Shown: positions 34,817 through 43,667, numbered from the stretch's first letter. The stretch: DNA of 64,000 bases from Myxococcales bacterium (GCA_016794465.1 JAEUKA010000070.1:1-64000); one strand, 5' to 3'. Made by a program: numbers and translations. Notes: a model not told the origin generated them from the letters alone.

Positions 34817-36478
34817 ATGCGACGCGGCCTTCTTTCTGTGACTCGGAGCCTGCCACTGCTTCTGGCACTGCCTCTGTCCGTGCAGCCGGCGCGGGCGGAT
34901 GTGGATCTCAAGTTCTCCGGCTCGATCTCGTCGGATATGCGCTTTCGCATCCAAGGGCAGGAGCGAGCGCTGCCCACCCCGACGCCGTCGCAGTGGACGC
35001 TGCTTAAGAACGGCTTTTCCCGCAACGAGAATCGGATTCGCGCGCAGCTCGGCATCAAGCTCGGGCAAAAGATTCGCGGAGTGGCCGACGCAGAGCTGAT
35101 GCTGTACGGCTTTTCCGACCTGCGCGACATTGACTCGGCGACGCTGCGTGATCGCGTCGATCCGTACTACCTGGAAGTTCACGCCGCCTACATTGATGTC
35201 TACAACCTGTTTGGCGACGTGATTCCGCGCTTTGACCTGCGGCTCGGTCGGCAGACGGTGCCGTGGGGTGCGGCCGATAAGTTCAATCCGATCTCGAACC
35301 TGAACACGCTGGATCTGTCGGACCCGCTCTTGTTCGGTCGCGCGCTGGCCAACAACATGATTCGCGCCGACTGGAATCCGGTCGGGGATCTGCAGATTAC
35401 GGCGGTGCTGGTGCCGGTGTTTCGTCCGGCGCAGCTGCCGCGTACGGCTCCGTTTGCGCTGCTCGATCCGCTGCGGCCAGCGCCGGTGCTGGATCAGGGA
35501 GTGCGTGCGGCGCTCGACAATGAGCGGGCGGTCTATGTGCCGGTCAAAGACCCGGTGACGGGCGTGCTTTTGCCGGCGGGGCGGACGCTGACCGTCGAGG
35601 CCGATGTGCTGGCTCCCGAGGTGTCGGCAGCCAACATGCAGGTCGGTGGACACGTAACCTGGAAGCTGCTCGGGCAGGACATGGGCCTGTCGTACTATCA
35701 CGGCCGCTTTGGCATTCCGGTGCCGGCGTGGTCGGTGTCGACGGGGACGCTCGATCAGAATGTGACCCTGACGCAGCTTGTCTATCCGCGCATGGATGTG
35801 GCCGGCGTCGAGATGGCGGGCTCGATCGAGCGACTCGGCGGCATGGGCTACTGGATCGAGGCGGCGGTGTTTTTTCCCGGCGAGGTTCAGCTCGGTCTGT
35901 ACGACGCGATCACCAGCCCGACGGCACCACGCGCAATGGAGTATCTGCCCGCAGCCGATGGTCGCTACTACCGCAACACCCTTCCCGTCGGTGCGCAGGG
36001 CCAGCGACCGCTCGTCATCGACCGCACCCCGTTTCCCAAAGCCACCATCGGCGCCGACTATGCGTTTGGCGGCCATGTCTACGTCAACATCCAGTATGTC
36101 CATGGCTTCATCGACGAGTTCGGCGGCGGTCGCGTCGCCCGTCCGCGCAAGGACTCCATCGATGTCGCCGCGCAGCCGCGAGTTGAAGCGCGCGTCGGGG
36201 ACTATGTCGTCGCCGGGCTGGATCTGAAGCTGCTCAATGAACGGCTGCTCCTGCGACTGTTTGGCGTGATCAAGCTGCCGTCGGTGGACTTGCAGACGCG
36301 GCTGTGGGACGACTGGGCTCCGACGGGCGTGCTGTTTCCGCAGATCATCTGGAACGTCTTCGATGGCACCGAGCTGATGGTCGGCTCGTTTGTGATGCTC
36401 GGCGATCGCTCGACCAAGTTCGGCGATCCAGCAGCCGGCGCCACCGAGGTCTTCGTCCGAGGCAAGGTCAGCTTTTAG
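34817..36478 (+). CDS. DUF1302-like outer-membrane beta-barrel protein
   Basis: The 553-residue protein begins immediately at the stop of the LolA-like gene (TAAATG). A signal peptide ends near PARAD. The body is amphipathic beta-strands ending in the C-terminal F of KVSF, as in outer-membrane barrels, with DLRLGRQTVPWGAADKFNPI resembling DUF1302-type porins. It completes an RND-LolA-like-barrel trio seen in many Gram-negative bacteria and is probably the outer-membrane receptor or exit for the same substrate. Confidence 0.82.
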   Translation: MRRGLLSVTRSLPLLLALPLSVQPARADVDLKFSGSISSDMRFRIQGQERALPTPTPSQWTLLKNGFSRNENRIRAQLGIKLGQKIRGVADAELMLYGFSDLRDIDSATLRDRVDPYYLEVHAAYIDVYNLFGDVIPRFDLRLGRQTVPWGAADKFNPISNLNTLDLSDPLLFGRALANNMIRADWNPVGDLQITAVLVPVFRPAQLPRTAPFALLDPLRPAPVLDQGVRAALDNERAVYVPVKDPVTGVLLPAGRTLTVEADVLAPEVSAANMQVGGHVTWKLLGQDMGLSYYHGRFGIPVPAWSVSTGTLDQNVTLTQLVYPRMDVAGVEMAGSIERLGGMGYWIEAAVFFPGEVQLGLYDAITSPTAPRAMEYLPAADGRYYRNTLPVGAQGQRPLVIDRTPFPKATIGADYAFGGHVYVNIQYVHGFIDEFGGGRVARPRKDSIDVAAQPRVEARVGDYVVAGLDLKLLNERLLLRLFGVIKLPSVDLQTRLWDDWAPTGVLFPQIIWNVFDGTELMVGSFVMLGDRSTKFGDPAAGATEVFVRGKVSF

Positions 36479-36545
36479 ACCGCACACGCGACTAGTCGGC
36501 GGCATTTGGGCCGGGGGCGATATACTGTCCCCGGAGGTTTCTGCC

Positions 36546-37355
36546 ATGGCAAAGATGAGCGTGAGGCGGAAGTTGGCGATCGCCTCGTACTCGCCACCGC
36601 GCGAGGGCAACATTTACGGCAAGCTGGTCGTCGACGCAGCGCCGGGGCTCGGTTACCTCGACGAGGTTCGCAAAAAGACCGGCGAAAAGGTGTCGTTTAC
36701 CCACTTGGTCGGTCGCGCCGTGGCCGAGGCACTGCGGCAGGCACCCACCCTCAATGGTCGGATCGTCTTTGGCGCATTCGAGCCGTTCCCCACCGTCGAC
36801 ATAGCCTTTCTGGTTGCGCTTGAAGACGGTCAGGATCTGGCCCGCGCCAAGGTCTGCGAAGTCGACAAGAAGTCGATAGCAGAGATCGCCCGCGAGCTGG
36901 CCAGCAAGTCCGGCAAGCTGCGGGCCTCGGCGGACCCCGCATATGAGAAGTCGAAGAGCGCGATTCGGATGATGCCGACCTGGGTGCTCAAGCCGATGCT
37001 CAACCTGACCGGCTTTCTGGCGAGCAGCCTGGGCCTCAGCATCCCCGCGCTCGGCGTCGAGCCGTTTCCGTTTGGCTCCTGCATCGTCACCAGCGTCGGT
37101 ATGTTCGGTCTGGAAGAGGGCTTTGTGCCACCGACGCCGTTCACTCGGGTGCCCGTCTACATTCTGGTCGGTGCAGTCAAAGAGCGTCCCGCCGTCGTCG
37201 ATGGCAAGCTCGTCGCCCAGCCGCAGCTGACGATTACCGCGACCATTGATCACCGCTTCATCGACGGAGCGCAGCTGGCAGTCTTGGCCAAGGTCGTGCG
37301 CAGCATCCTCGAAAATCCGTGGCAGCTCGACGCCAAGCCCGCCGCCGGCTCATAG
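36546..37355 (+). CDS. Stand-alone 2-oxoacid dehydrogenase acyltransferase (E2) catalytic domain
   Basis: The 269-residue protein has the E2 catalytic fold: FTHLVGRAVAEALRQAPTLN near the N-terminus and active-site TATIDHRFIDGAQLA (HxxxDG) near residue 238. It lacks lipoyl and peripheral-subunit-binding domains, which start normal E2 chains, and no E1, E3 or lipoyl gene is adjacent. It may acylate small molecules with CoA, like chloramphenicol acetyltransferase relatives. A TATACT hexamer lies at 36521-36526 and a GGAGG site before the ATG. Confidence 0.83.
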   Translation: MAKMSVRRKLAIASYSPPREGNIYGKLVVDAAPGLGYLDEVRKKTGEKVSFTHLVGRAVAEALRQAPTLNGRIVFGAFEPFPTVDIAFLVALEDGQDLARAKVCEVDKKSIAEIARELASKSGKLRASADPAYEKSKSAIRMMPTWVLKPMLNLTGFLASSLGLSIPALGVEPFPFGSCIVTSVGMFGLEEGFVPPTPFTRVPVYILVGAVKERPAVVDGKLVAQPQLTITATIDHRFIDGAQLAVLAKVVRSILENPWQLDAKPAAGS

Positions 37356-37455
37356 CTCAAACGGCAGACTGTGCTGCTTCTCGGCGCGGCGTGCGGACTC
37401 GGGGCGAGGTGGCTCGTGACGGCGTGCGCACCGGTGTGATAGGCAAGGTCTGCTC

Positions 37456-37974
37456 ATGAAGCGACGACGGTTTTTTCAAGTCTCGGTGCTTGGTTCTCTT
37501 GGGCTCGGGGCAGCGCTGCTGGTGGGAGAACACACACTTGGTCGCAGCCTTCCCGACACCATCACACAAGGGCAGCCGCAGCCGCTGTTGGTGTTGTCGG
37601 CGTCGGAGTCGGTGACCCTGCGAGCGGTGACTCTGCGGATTCTCGATGGCGCCAGTCCGAGTCCGCGCCTCGATAGCGGGGCGGCGATCTGCCAGTTTGT
37701 CGATCGCTACCTGACCAATCTGCCGACGGGACTGCAGAGCGATGTGCGGGCGCTGCTCCACCTTGTCGAGCTGTATCCGCTGCTGCAGCTAAAAATGGCG
37801 CGCTTTTCGCACCTGCGAGCCGAGGAGCAAGACGCGCTGCTGTCGGGTTGGCAAGACAGTCGGCTCGGGCTGCTGAGGCAGGGGTTTCAGGCGCTCAAGT
37901 CGCTGGTGTGTCTTGCGCACTATCAGGACGCGCGCAGCTTTGCGACGATTGGCTACTCGGGGCCGCTGGTCTAG
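37456..37974 (+). CDS. Tat-signal protein, gluconate-dehydrogenase subunit-3-like
   Basis: The 172-residue protein starts with a twin-arginine-type signal (MKRRRFFQVSVLGSLGLGAA). The remaining helical domain (SASESVTLRAVTLRILDGAS, then LPTGLQSDVRALLHLVE) resembles the small subunit of membrane-bound FAD-dependent gluconate/GMC dehydrogenases, which carry a Tat signal for the large partner. No large GMC subunit is adjacent, so the match is tentative. Confidence 0.5.
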   Translation: MKRRRFFQVSVLGSLGLGAALLVGEHTLGRSLPDTITQGQPQPLLVLSASESVTLRAVTLRILDGASPSPRLDSGAAICQFVDRYLTNLPTGLQSDVRALLHLVELYPLLQLKMARFSHLRAEEQDALLSGWQDSRLGLLRQGFQALKSLVCLAHYQDARSFATIGYSGPLV

Positions 37975-38023
37975 CGTCACGATCGGGCGTGCGGTTGGCA
38001 TGGGCGCTGCTTGCGGCCTTGGT

Positions 38024-38512
38024 ATGCGAACTTCGCTTCGTCCGTCGTTTTGGATTTTGCTTGGGGGGACGCTGCTGTTGGACGTGCTGTTGCTGATTCC
38101 GTCGCCAGCGCGATTGACCGTTCGACCGTCGGAGAAGCGGCTGTGCCCTGTGCCCGTCGCGGACGTGGGCCATCGAGTCCGCTGCTTGACCGAGGCTGAG
38201 GCTCGACGGCTGGCTGTCTCACCGGGGGTGGTGCTGCCGCTGGGTCCAGACGGTCTGCGCTGGGTTGGCCCGCCGCAGCGGATGTCCGGAGAGCAGCAGC
38301 TCGCGCTTGGCCTGCGCCTTGACCCCAACCAAGCCAGCGAGGACGAGCTGACGGCGCTGCCCGACATTGGACCGTCGCTGGCTCAGGCGATCGTGAGTGC
38401 GCGACGACGGGCGCCGATTCGCAGTGAGTCCGATCTGCTGCGGGTGCGCGGCCTCGGGCCCAAGCGCGTCGCCAAGCTGCGACCGTATCTTCACTTTCCC
38501 GAATCGCAGTAG
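38024..38512 (+). CDS. ComEA-like helix-hairpin-helix protein, membrane-anchored
   Basis: From ATG 38024 the protein has about 162 residues; ATG 38000 is an alternative. An N-terminal hydrophobic helix (FWILLGGTLLLDVLLLIP) is followed by a linker and a C-terminal pair of HhH motifs (LDPNQASEDELTALPDIGPS, then LLRVRGLGPKRVAKLRPYL). This layout matches ComEA, which binds incoming DNA at the membrane during natural transformation. comM and recA lie about 1 and 3 kb downstream on the same strand. Confidence 0.72.
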   Translation: MRTSLRPSFWILLGGTLLLDVLLLIPSPARLTVRPSEKRLCPVPVADVGHRVRCLTEAEARRLAVSPGVVLPLGPDGLRWVGPPQRMSGEQQLALGLRLDPNQASEDELTALPDIGPSLAQAIVSARRRAPIRSESDLLRVRGLGPKRVAKLRPYLHFPESQ

Positions 38513-38587
38513 GCTGACGGTGCGCCGGCATCCAAACCAAGAAGCAAGGCCGCAATCTTCCCCAAGCAGAGACAGCGAGGCACGACG

Positions 38588-39511
38588 ATGAAGGTGTTTG
38601 TGACAGGAGCGACCGGGTTTGTCGGCAAGCGGCTGCTGCGACGGCTGCTCCTCCGGGGTGAAAAAGTGGTCGCGATGACGCGGAGCCGACGCAACCTGAC
38701 GATGACCGAGTCAGCCGAGCGCTTGCGGGTCGTCGAAGGTGATCCGGCCAAGCCGGGCGACTGGACAGCCGAGGTGGCTGGCTGCGACGCGGTGGTGACG
38801 CTGGCGGGCGAGCCGGTGTTCGGAGAGCGCTGGAGTGCTTCCTTCAAAGAGCGCCTCATCGATAGCCGCGTCGACAGTGCCAAGCAGATGTGTGAGGCGC
38901 TTGGCCGGCTTGGCCCCGAGCAGCGTCCGAAGGTGTGGGTGGCAGCCTCGGCGATTGGTTATTACGGTGCCCGTGGCGACGAGGCGGTTGGCGAAGCCGC
39001 TGATCCCGGAAGCGATTTTTTGGCCCGGCTGTGCGTGCGCTGGGAGGAAGAAACCCGCGTCGCTGAGTCGCTCGGTGTGCGCTTGGTACTGTTGCGGATC
39101 GGCATTGTCCTCGGCGACGGTGGTGGCATGCTGGCCAAGATGGTGCCGCCGTTCCGGGCTTTCGTCGGAGGACCGCTCGGCAGTGGCCGCCAGTTCGTGT
39201 CTTGGGTTCACATCGACGATGTGATTGGCCTTCTGGAGCTGGCACTCGATCGTTCGACGCTGAGTGGTCCACTCAATGTGACTGCGCCTCGACCGGTGCG
39301 GATGAGTGAGCTGGCGAAGACCTTGGGCGAGGTGCTGCACCGTCCAGCCAGGCTGTCCGTTCCTGAGCTGGCCTTGCGAGTCACCGTCGGTGAGGCAGCG
39401 GAGGTCATCCTCGCCAGTCAGCGCATCGTTCCCGAGCGGGCGCAGGCCGTCGGATACGCCTTCAAATACCCCGAGCTGGCCACCGCGCTGCGGTCCATTC
39501 TCTCGTCTTGA
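38588..39511 (+). CDS. TIGR01777-family epimerase
   Basis: The protein has 307 residues and an atypical SDR Rossmann start, VFVTGATGFVGKRLLRRLLL. The TIGR01777/YfcH signature follows, with WVAASAIGYYGARGDEAVGE, LVLLRIGIVLG and the FVSWVHIDDVIGLL segment. It probably binds NAD(P). It lies between the ComEA-like gene and comM, although the 75- and 124-bp gaps argue for separate promoters. The substrate is unknown for this family. Confidence 0.9.
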   Translation: MKVFVTGATGFVGKRLLRRLLLRGEKVVAMTRSRRNLTMTESAERLRVVEGDPAKPGDWTAEVAGCDAVVTLAGEPVFGERWSASFKERLIDSRVDSAKQMCEALGRLGPEQRPKVWVAASAIGYYGARGDEAVGEAADPGSDFLARLCVRWEEETRVAESLGVRLVLLRIGIVLGDGGGMLAKMVPPFRAFVGGPLGSGRQFVSWVHIDDVIGLLELALDRSTLSGPLNVTAPRPVRMSELAKTLGEVLHRPARLSVPELALRVTVGEAAEVILASQRIVPERAQAVGYAFKYPELATALRSILSS

Positions 39512-39600
39512 GGGCGGCGCTGTCCGAGTCTCGGACCACGTCCGTATTTCGGACCTGCTGATCGCCAATCGTTCGGATCTTCCGTCGAGAACATCATAGT

Positions 39601-39629
39601 TTGGGCTGGCACGATGGCTGCTTTGTAGT
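39601..39629 (+). promoter_or_regulatory. Promoter of comM, leaderless
   Basis: TTGGGC (39601-39606), a 17-base spacer and TGTAGT (39624-39629) are followed after exactly six bases by the GTG start at 39636. The predicted start point is therefore at or next to the start codon, implying a leaderless mRNA. There is no ribosome site before the GTG. Confidence 0.55.
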
Positions 39630-39635
39630 CGCTTC

Positions 39636-41180
39636 GTGCTTGCCAAAACGCTCTCAGCCGGAGTCCTGGGGATTGAGGCCTACCCCGTTCATATCGAGGT
39701 CGATGTCAGCCTTGGGCTGCCGCAGTACAACCTCGTCGGGCTCGCCGACAGCGCCGTCAAAGAAGGTGCGGTTCGTGTCCGGGCTGCGCTGGAAAACTCC
39801 GGTTTTTCGATTCCGCCGCGACGAGTCACCATCAACCTGGCACCCGCCGATGTCCGCAAAGATGGCGCGGCCTATGATCTGCCGATTGCGCTGGCCTTGC
39901 TGGTGGCGCTGGAGCTTCTTCCTCCCGATGCGCTCGACGGCAAGCTCTGGCTCGGCGAGCTAGGACTAGACGGCAGCATCCGACGCATCAGCGGGAGCCT
40001 GCCGATCGCGCTGTGGGCCCAGAAACATGCCCAACACCAGCTGGTCCTGCCCGCCGACTGTGCGGCGGAAGCCTCAGCCGTCTCCGGCCTGTGTGTCCGG
40101 TCCGCCAGCCATCTCAAACAGGTCGTCGAGTCGCTGCAAGGTGGTCCCGGCCTGCCGCAGCTGCCCGAGCGACCGTTTACCCAGCAGCCGTCCGATGTCG
40201 GCTGCGACCTGAGTGATGTTCGCGGCAACGAGCAGCCCAAGCGTGCTCTCGCGATTGCGGCAGCGGGTGGACACAACCTGCTGATGATCGGGCCACCGGG
40301 GACGGGAAAGAGCATGCTGGCGCGTCGGCTGGTCAGCATCTTGCCACCGATGACCGAGGAAGAAGCCTTGGCCGCGACGGCAATTTATTCGACAGCTGGG
40401 CTGCTTGGCGGGCAAGCGCTGCTGCAGCAGCGACCGTTTCGTGCACCTCATCACGAGGTATCGGTCGTCGGTCTGGTCGGCGGCGGGAGCAGTCCTCGGC
40501 CCGGAGAGATTAGCTTGGCCCACCAAGGCGTCCTGTTTCTCGACGAGCTTCCCGAGTTCCCCCGCGCCGCGCTGGAGTCACTCCGCCAACCCCTCGAGGA
40601 GCGCCAGATCACCATCGTCCGTGCCCGCTGTGCGGTGACCTATCCGGCCTCGTTTTCCCTGATCGCCGCGATGAATCCGTGTCCGTGCGGCTTTCGTGGA
40701 TCGAGCCTGCGTGCCTGTCGCTGTGATCTCGGAACTGTCAGTCGCTATTTGGCACGACTGTCGGGGCCGCTGCTTGATCGCTTCGACCTCCACATCGAGG
40801 TGCCGCACGTGGACTATCAGACCCTGCTCGATGCCAAGCGCAGCGGCGAGCCCTCGGCAGAGGTGCGACAGCTCGTGGCGTCAGCCAGAGCGATACAGCA
40901 CCGCCGTGTGGCCGAAGAGGGGCTCGTGGCGATGAGCAACGCAACCCTAAGTTCCGACATGGTCCTGTCCGTCGCTCGACCAGATGCCGCCGGAGAAAAG
41001 CTGCTGCTCGCCTATGCCCGCAAGCACGTCCTGTCGAATCGCGCCGTGCATCGGGTCTTGCGGGTGGCGCGCACGATTGCCGACTTGGCCGCGCAACCAT
41101 CTGTCGGTGCCGCCCATATCGCCGAAGCCCTGTCGCTCCGGGTCCTCGATCGGCCAGGGAGCGGCGTGGCGAAGACCTAA
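39636..41180 (+). CDS. comM: ComM/YifB Mg-chelatase-like AAA+ helicase
   Basis: The 514-residue protein starts at GTG 39636. The N-terminal lon-protease-like domain has the typical VHIEVDVSLGLPQYNLVGLA. The AAA+ core follows: Walker A IGPPGTGKSMLARRL near residue 215, the GLVGGGSSPRPGEISLAHQG insert, Walker B LFLDELPEF, the MNPCPCGFRG zinc-like segment, and the C-terminal DRFDLHIEVP and Mg-chelatase helical part. ComM is a branch-migration helicase acting on transformation intermediates. recA follows 60 bp downstream, which fits a shared role in recombination. Confidence 0.93.
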   Translation: MLAKTLSAGVLGIEAYPVHIEVDVSLGLPQYNLVGLADSAVKEGAVRVRAALENSGFSIPPRRVTINLAPADVRKDGAAYDLPIALALLVALELLPPDALDGKLWLGELGLDGSIRRISGSLPIALWAQKHAQHQLVLPADCAAEASAVSGLCVRSASHLKQVVESLQGGPGLPQLPERPFTQQPSDVGCDLSDVRGNEQPKRALAIAAAGGHNLLMIGPPGTGKSMLARRLVSILPPMTEEEALAATAIYSTAGLLGGQALLQQRPFRAPHHEVSVVGLVGGGSSPRPGEISLAHQGVLFLDELPEFPRAALESLRQPLEERQITIVRARCAVTYPASFSLIAAMNPCPCGFRGSSLRACRCDLGTVSRYLARLSGPLLDRFDLHIEVPHVDYQTLLDAKRSGEPSAEVRQLVASARAIQHRRVAEEGLVAMSNATLSSDMVLSVARPDAAGEKLLLAYARKHVLSNRAVHRVLRVARTIADLAAQPSVGAAHIAEALSLRVLDRPGSGVAKT

Positions 41181-41240
41181 TCCCTCGTGATGCGAGTGCT
41201 CACGGGTGGACGACGCAGAGAAACCTACAAAGGAGTCAGT

Positions 41241-42332
41241 ATGTCCGTGTCAAAAGCAGTCAAAGAGAAGCTCAAGGCGATCGCCGGTGCGGTGGCCGCA
41301 ATTGAAAAACAGTTTGGCAAAGGAGCCATCATGCCGCTCGACGGTCGCGAAGTCGCCGATGTCCAAGCCGTACCGTCGGGCTCGATCGCACTCGATGCGG
41401 CACTCGGTGTCATGGGCTACCCACGTGGGCGCGTCATCGAGATCTACGGTCCAGAGTCCTCCGGCAAGACCACGCTGACCCTCCATGCGATTGTCGAGGT
41501 GCAGAAGCTCGGTGGCGTATGCGCCTTCATTGATGCTGAGCACGCCCTCGACCGCAGCTATGCCGCCAAGCTGGGCATCAAGCTCGACGAGCTGCTTATC
41601 GCGCAGCCCGACTGCGGTGAGCAGGGCCTGGAGATCGCTGATTCCCTGGTTCGCTCAGGCGGCGTGGATCTGATTGTCATCGACTCGGTGGCAGCGCTCG
41701 TCCCCAAAGCCGAGATTGACGGAGAGATGGGCGATGCGCACCTTGGGCTACAGGCACGGCTGATGTCGCAGGCGCTGCGCAAGCTCACCGCCGCTTCCGC
41801 CAAGGCCAACTGCACCGTCATTTTCATCAACCAGCTTCGTCAGAAAATCGGCGTCATGTTCGGCAGCCCGGAGACGACCACGGGCGGCAATGCGCTGAAG
41901 TTCTACGCGTCGGTTCGGCTTGATATCCGTCGCATCGGTCAGATCAAGCAAGGCGAAGCCATCGTGGGCTCGCGGGTCCGCGTCAAAGTGGTCAAGAACA
42001 AGCTCGCTCCGCCGTTCCGCGACGCTGAGTTTGAGCTGCTGTACGGCTCTGGCGTGAATCGCGCTGGTGAGATCCTCGATCTTGGGTCCGCGCATGGACT
42101 CATCGAAAAGAGCGGGGCCTGGTACTCGCTGGATGGCGAGCGCATGGCACAAGGTCGGGAGCGGGCGGCGCAGTGGCTCTCGGAACATCCGCAGCAGCTG
42201 GAGAGTCTACGCGAGCGGCTGCTGCTGGCACTCAAGCGTGGTGACTCGGCCGGGCGCGTTCAACCGATCGATCCAGCGGATGGCGGTGGGCTGTCCGAGG
42301 GGGAAGACGGCGCCAAAGAGCTTGCTGCATAG
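41241..42332 (+). CDS. recA: RecA recombinase
   Basis: Starting at ATG 41241 (AAAGGAG five bases upstream) gives 363 residues. Family features are complete: Walker A GPESSGKTTL, VCAFIDAEHALD, Walker B LIVIDSVAAL, the L1 loop, L2 (GVMFGSPETTTGGNALKFYA) and RMAQGRERAA near the C-terminus with an acidic tail. It forms the RecA filament for homologous recombination and SOS. Only 60 bp separate it from comM and I see no LexA-box-like palindrome there. Confidence 0.97.
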   Translation: MSVSKAVKEKLKAIAGAVAAIEKQFGKGAIMPLDGREVADVQAVPSGSIALDAALGVMGYPRGRVIEIYGPESSGKTTLTLHAIVEVQKLGGVCAFIDAEHALDRSYAAKLGIKLDELLIAQPDCGEQGLEIADSLVRSGGVDLIVIDSVAALVPKAEIDGEMGDAHLGLQARLMSQALRKLTAASAKANCTVIFINQLRQKIGVMFGSPETTTGGNALKFYASVRLDIRRIGQIKQGEAIVGSRVRVKVVKNKLAPPFRDAEFELLYGSGVNRAGEILDLGSAHGLIEKSGAWYSLDGERMAQGRERAAQWLSEHPQQLESLRERLLLALKRGDSAGRVQPIDPADGGGLSEGEDGAKELAA

Positions 42333-42374
42333 GCTTCCACAGCAGAGCCTGGATTCGGTCATGTTTTCAAGGCC

Positions 42375-42404
42375 TTGACAGCACCTACACCGTACAAGTA
42401 GGCT
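42375..42404 (+). promoter_or_regulatory. Putative promoter of the rpsP operon
   Basis: A TTGACA box at 42375-42380 and a TAGGCT at 42399-42404 (18-base spacer) lie about 150 bp upstream of rpsP. The region 42333-42550 holds no gene, which fits a long 5' leader. The -10 match is only partial. Confidence 0.45.
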
Positions 42405-42550
42405 TGCCGACTCGCGAGCGGTTTCGACGCACGGACCACCAAACGGCAATTAGTTCTGTGAAACCGCATACGAAAATATTTCCCGCAAGAGCCTGTCCGT
42501 GCTCTACAAGCGGGTGTTCACGTCTGACGAAATAGATAGGACCAAGAGAC

Positions 42551-42820
42551 ATGGCCGTAAAGATGCGACTGGCTCGTGTTGGAGCGAAGAAGGCGCCGTT
42601 CTACCGGGTCGTGGTGGCAAACTCCCGCAGCCCCCGTGATGGACGATTTATCGAGCACGTTGGAGTCTATGACCCGACGAGCAATCCAGCCGAAATTCGG
42701 TTCAAGATGGATCGCGTGGACTACTGGCTGAGCCAGGGTGTGGAGCCGTCGGATACGGTTGCATACCTGATTACGCAAGTGAAGACTGGCAAGGCAGTGA
42801 TCCTCGGGGCTGCGAAGTAG
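42551..42820 (+). CDS. rpsP: 30S ribosomal protein S16
   Basis: The 89-residue protein matches S16 throughout (VKMRLARVGAKKAPFYRVVV, SPRDGRFIEHVGVYDP, KPEI-type motif NPAEIRFKMDRVDYWLSQG). It leads the conserved operon with rimM, trmD and rplS. Between it and rimM the usual KH gene is not intact. Confidence 0.97.
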   Translation: MAVKMRLARVGAKKAPFYRVVVANSRSPRDGRFIEHVGVYDPTSNPAEIRFKMDRVDYWLSQGVEPSDTVAYLITQVKTGKAVILGAAK

Positions 42821-42887
42821 CACTCGCACCAGATCTGGACCTTTAGACCCTACGAGCACCTGCTGATTTCAGACCGACATTCAGTGG

Positions 42888-43079
42888 ATGGCGGTGGACG
42901 ACCAGCTGTCGATCGTAGGATCTTGGGCCTTATCATTGACGCTGCGAATGTGAGCGCTGACCGTCCGAAAAAGAAGTACAAGCCAGTTCGCCAAAGGTGA
43001 GCAGACCGCTGTGATTGTCCGCATGGTTGCGAGTAGCGACCTTGGCGAGGTCATTGGGAATCAAAATTGTGCTCTGTGA
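42888..43079 (+). pseudogene. Probable relic of khpA (KH-domain RNA-binding protein)
   Basis: In many bacteria a small KH-domain gene lies between rpsP and rimM. Here a frame from ATG 42888 has a stop at 42951-42953 and continues to 43079. The second part reads KGEQTAVIVRM, then VASSDLGEVIGNQN, which resembles the KH core (strand, then DLGKVIGKQG) with the GxxG loop changed from GKQG to GNQN and the frame ending right after. The first part, SIVGSWALSLT, could match the N-terminal helix. I judge it a decayed khpA. The 307-bp interval 42821-43127 otherwise contains nothing recognisable. Confidence 0.42.
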
Positions 43080-43127
43080 GCATGATGGATCCCGTTCCCT
43101 TTGGACGAATAAACACGCTGATAATCC

Positions 43128-43658
43128 ATGTCGCGCCATCTGTTAGAGATCGGCTCTGTGTGCCGTCCACACGGTCTGCGTGGGGAGCTTCGAGTCAAGC
43201 TTCACGATCCGACTTCGTCTGCGCTCGACGCTGCTAAGCATCTTTGGACCGTGAAGGACAAAGAACCGGCGCTTCAGTGGCGGGTCAAGTGGTGCCGTGG
43301 TGAGTCCGGCGGCTTCCACATTGTCTGTGTCGATGGAGTGACCGACCGTACCATGGCGGAATCGCTCACGCGACAAAAGCTGCTCATCGATCGGGTCGAG
43401 CTGCCGAAGCTGGAGCCGGGAGAGTTCTATTTGGCAGACCTTCCTGGCTGTGAAGTGAAGACCGCTGATGGTGAGCATGTCGGGGTCGTCGCAGAGGTGA
43501 TGAGCATCGGCGCGCAAGCGCAGCTTGTGATTCATCGTCTCGATCGCGAGCCAGCCTGGGTGCCAATTGTCCCCGAGATTCTTACGGGCTATGATGCAGA
43601 GCGGAGGCTGGTGGTGATTGAGCCGCCCGCCGGGTTGTTAGACCTAGATAGGAACTAG
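43128..43658 (+). CDS. rimM: Ribosome maturation factor RimM
   Basis: The 176-residue protein has the RimM N-terminal barrel (LEIGSVCRPHGLRGELRVKL) and the PRC-barrel C-terminus (FYLADLPGCEVKTADGEHVG, then VMSIGAQAQLVIHR and VPIVPEIL). It assists 16S 3' domain maturation and S19 assembly. It is followed after 9 bp by trmD. Its codon use is less GC-rich than that of most of the window. Confidence 0.95.
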   Translation: MSRHLLEIGSVCRPHGLRGELRVKLHDPTSSALDAAKHLWTVKDKEPALQWRVKWCRGESGGFHIVCVDGVTDRTMAESLTRQKLLIDRVELPKLEPGEFYLADLPGCEVKTADGEHVGVVAEVMSIGAQAQLVIHRLDREPAWVPIVPEILTGYDAERRLVVIEPPAGLLDLDRN

Positions 43659-43667
43659 GATTCCGTG

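Noticed and set aside
42821..43010. Frame encoding GLIIDAANVSADRPKKKYKP as a small basic protein
   Set aside because: It lacks a start codon near a ribosome site and matches no family; the neighbouring frame with the KH-like core explains the interval better.
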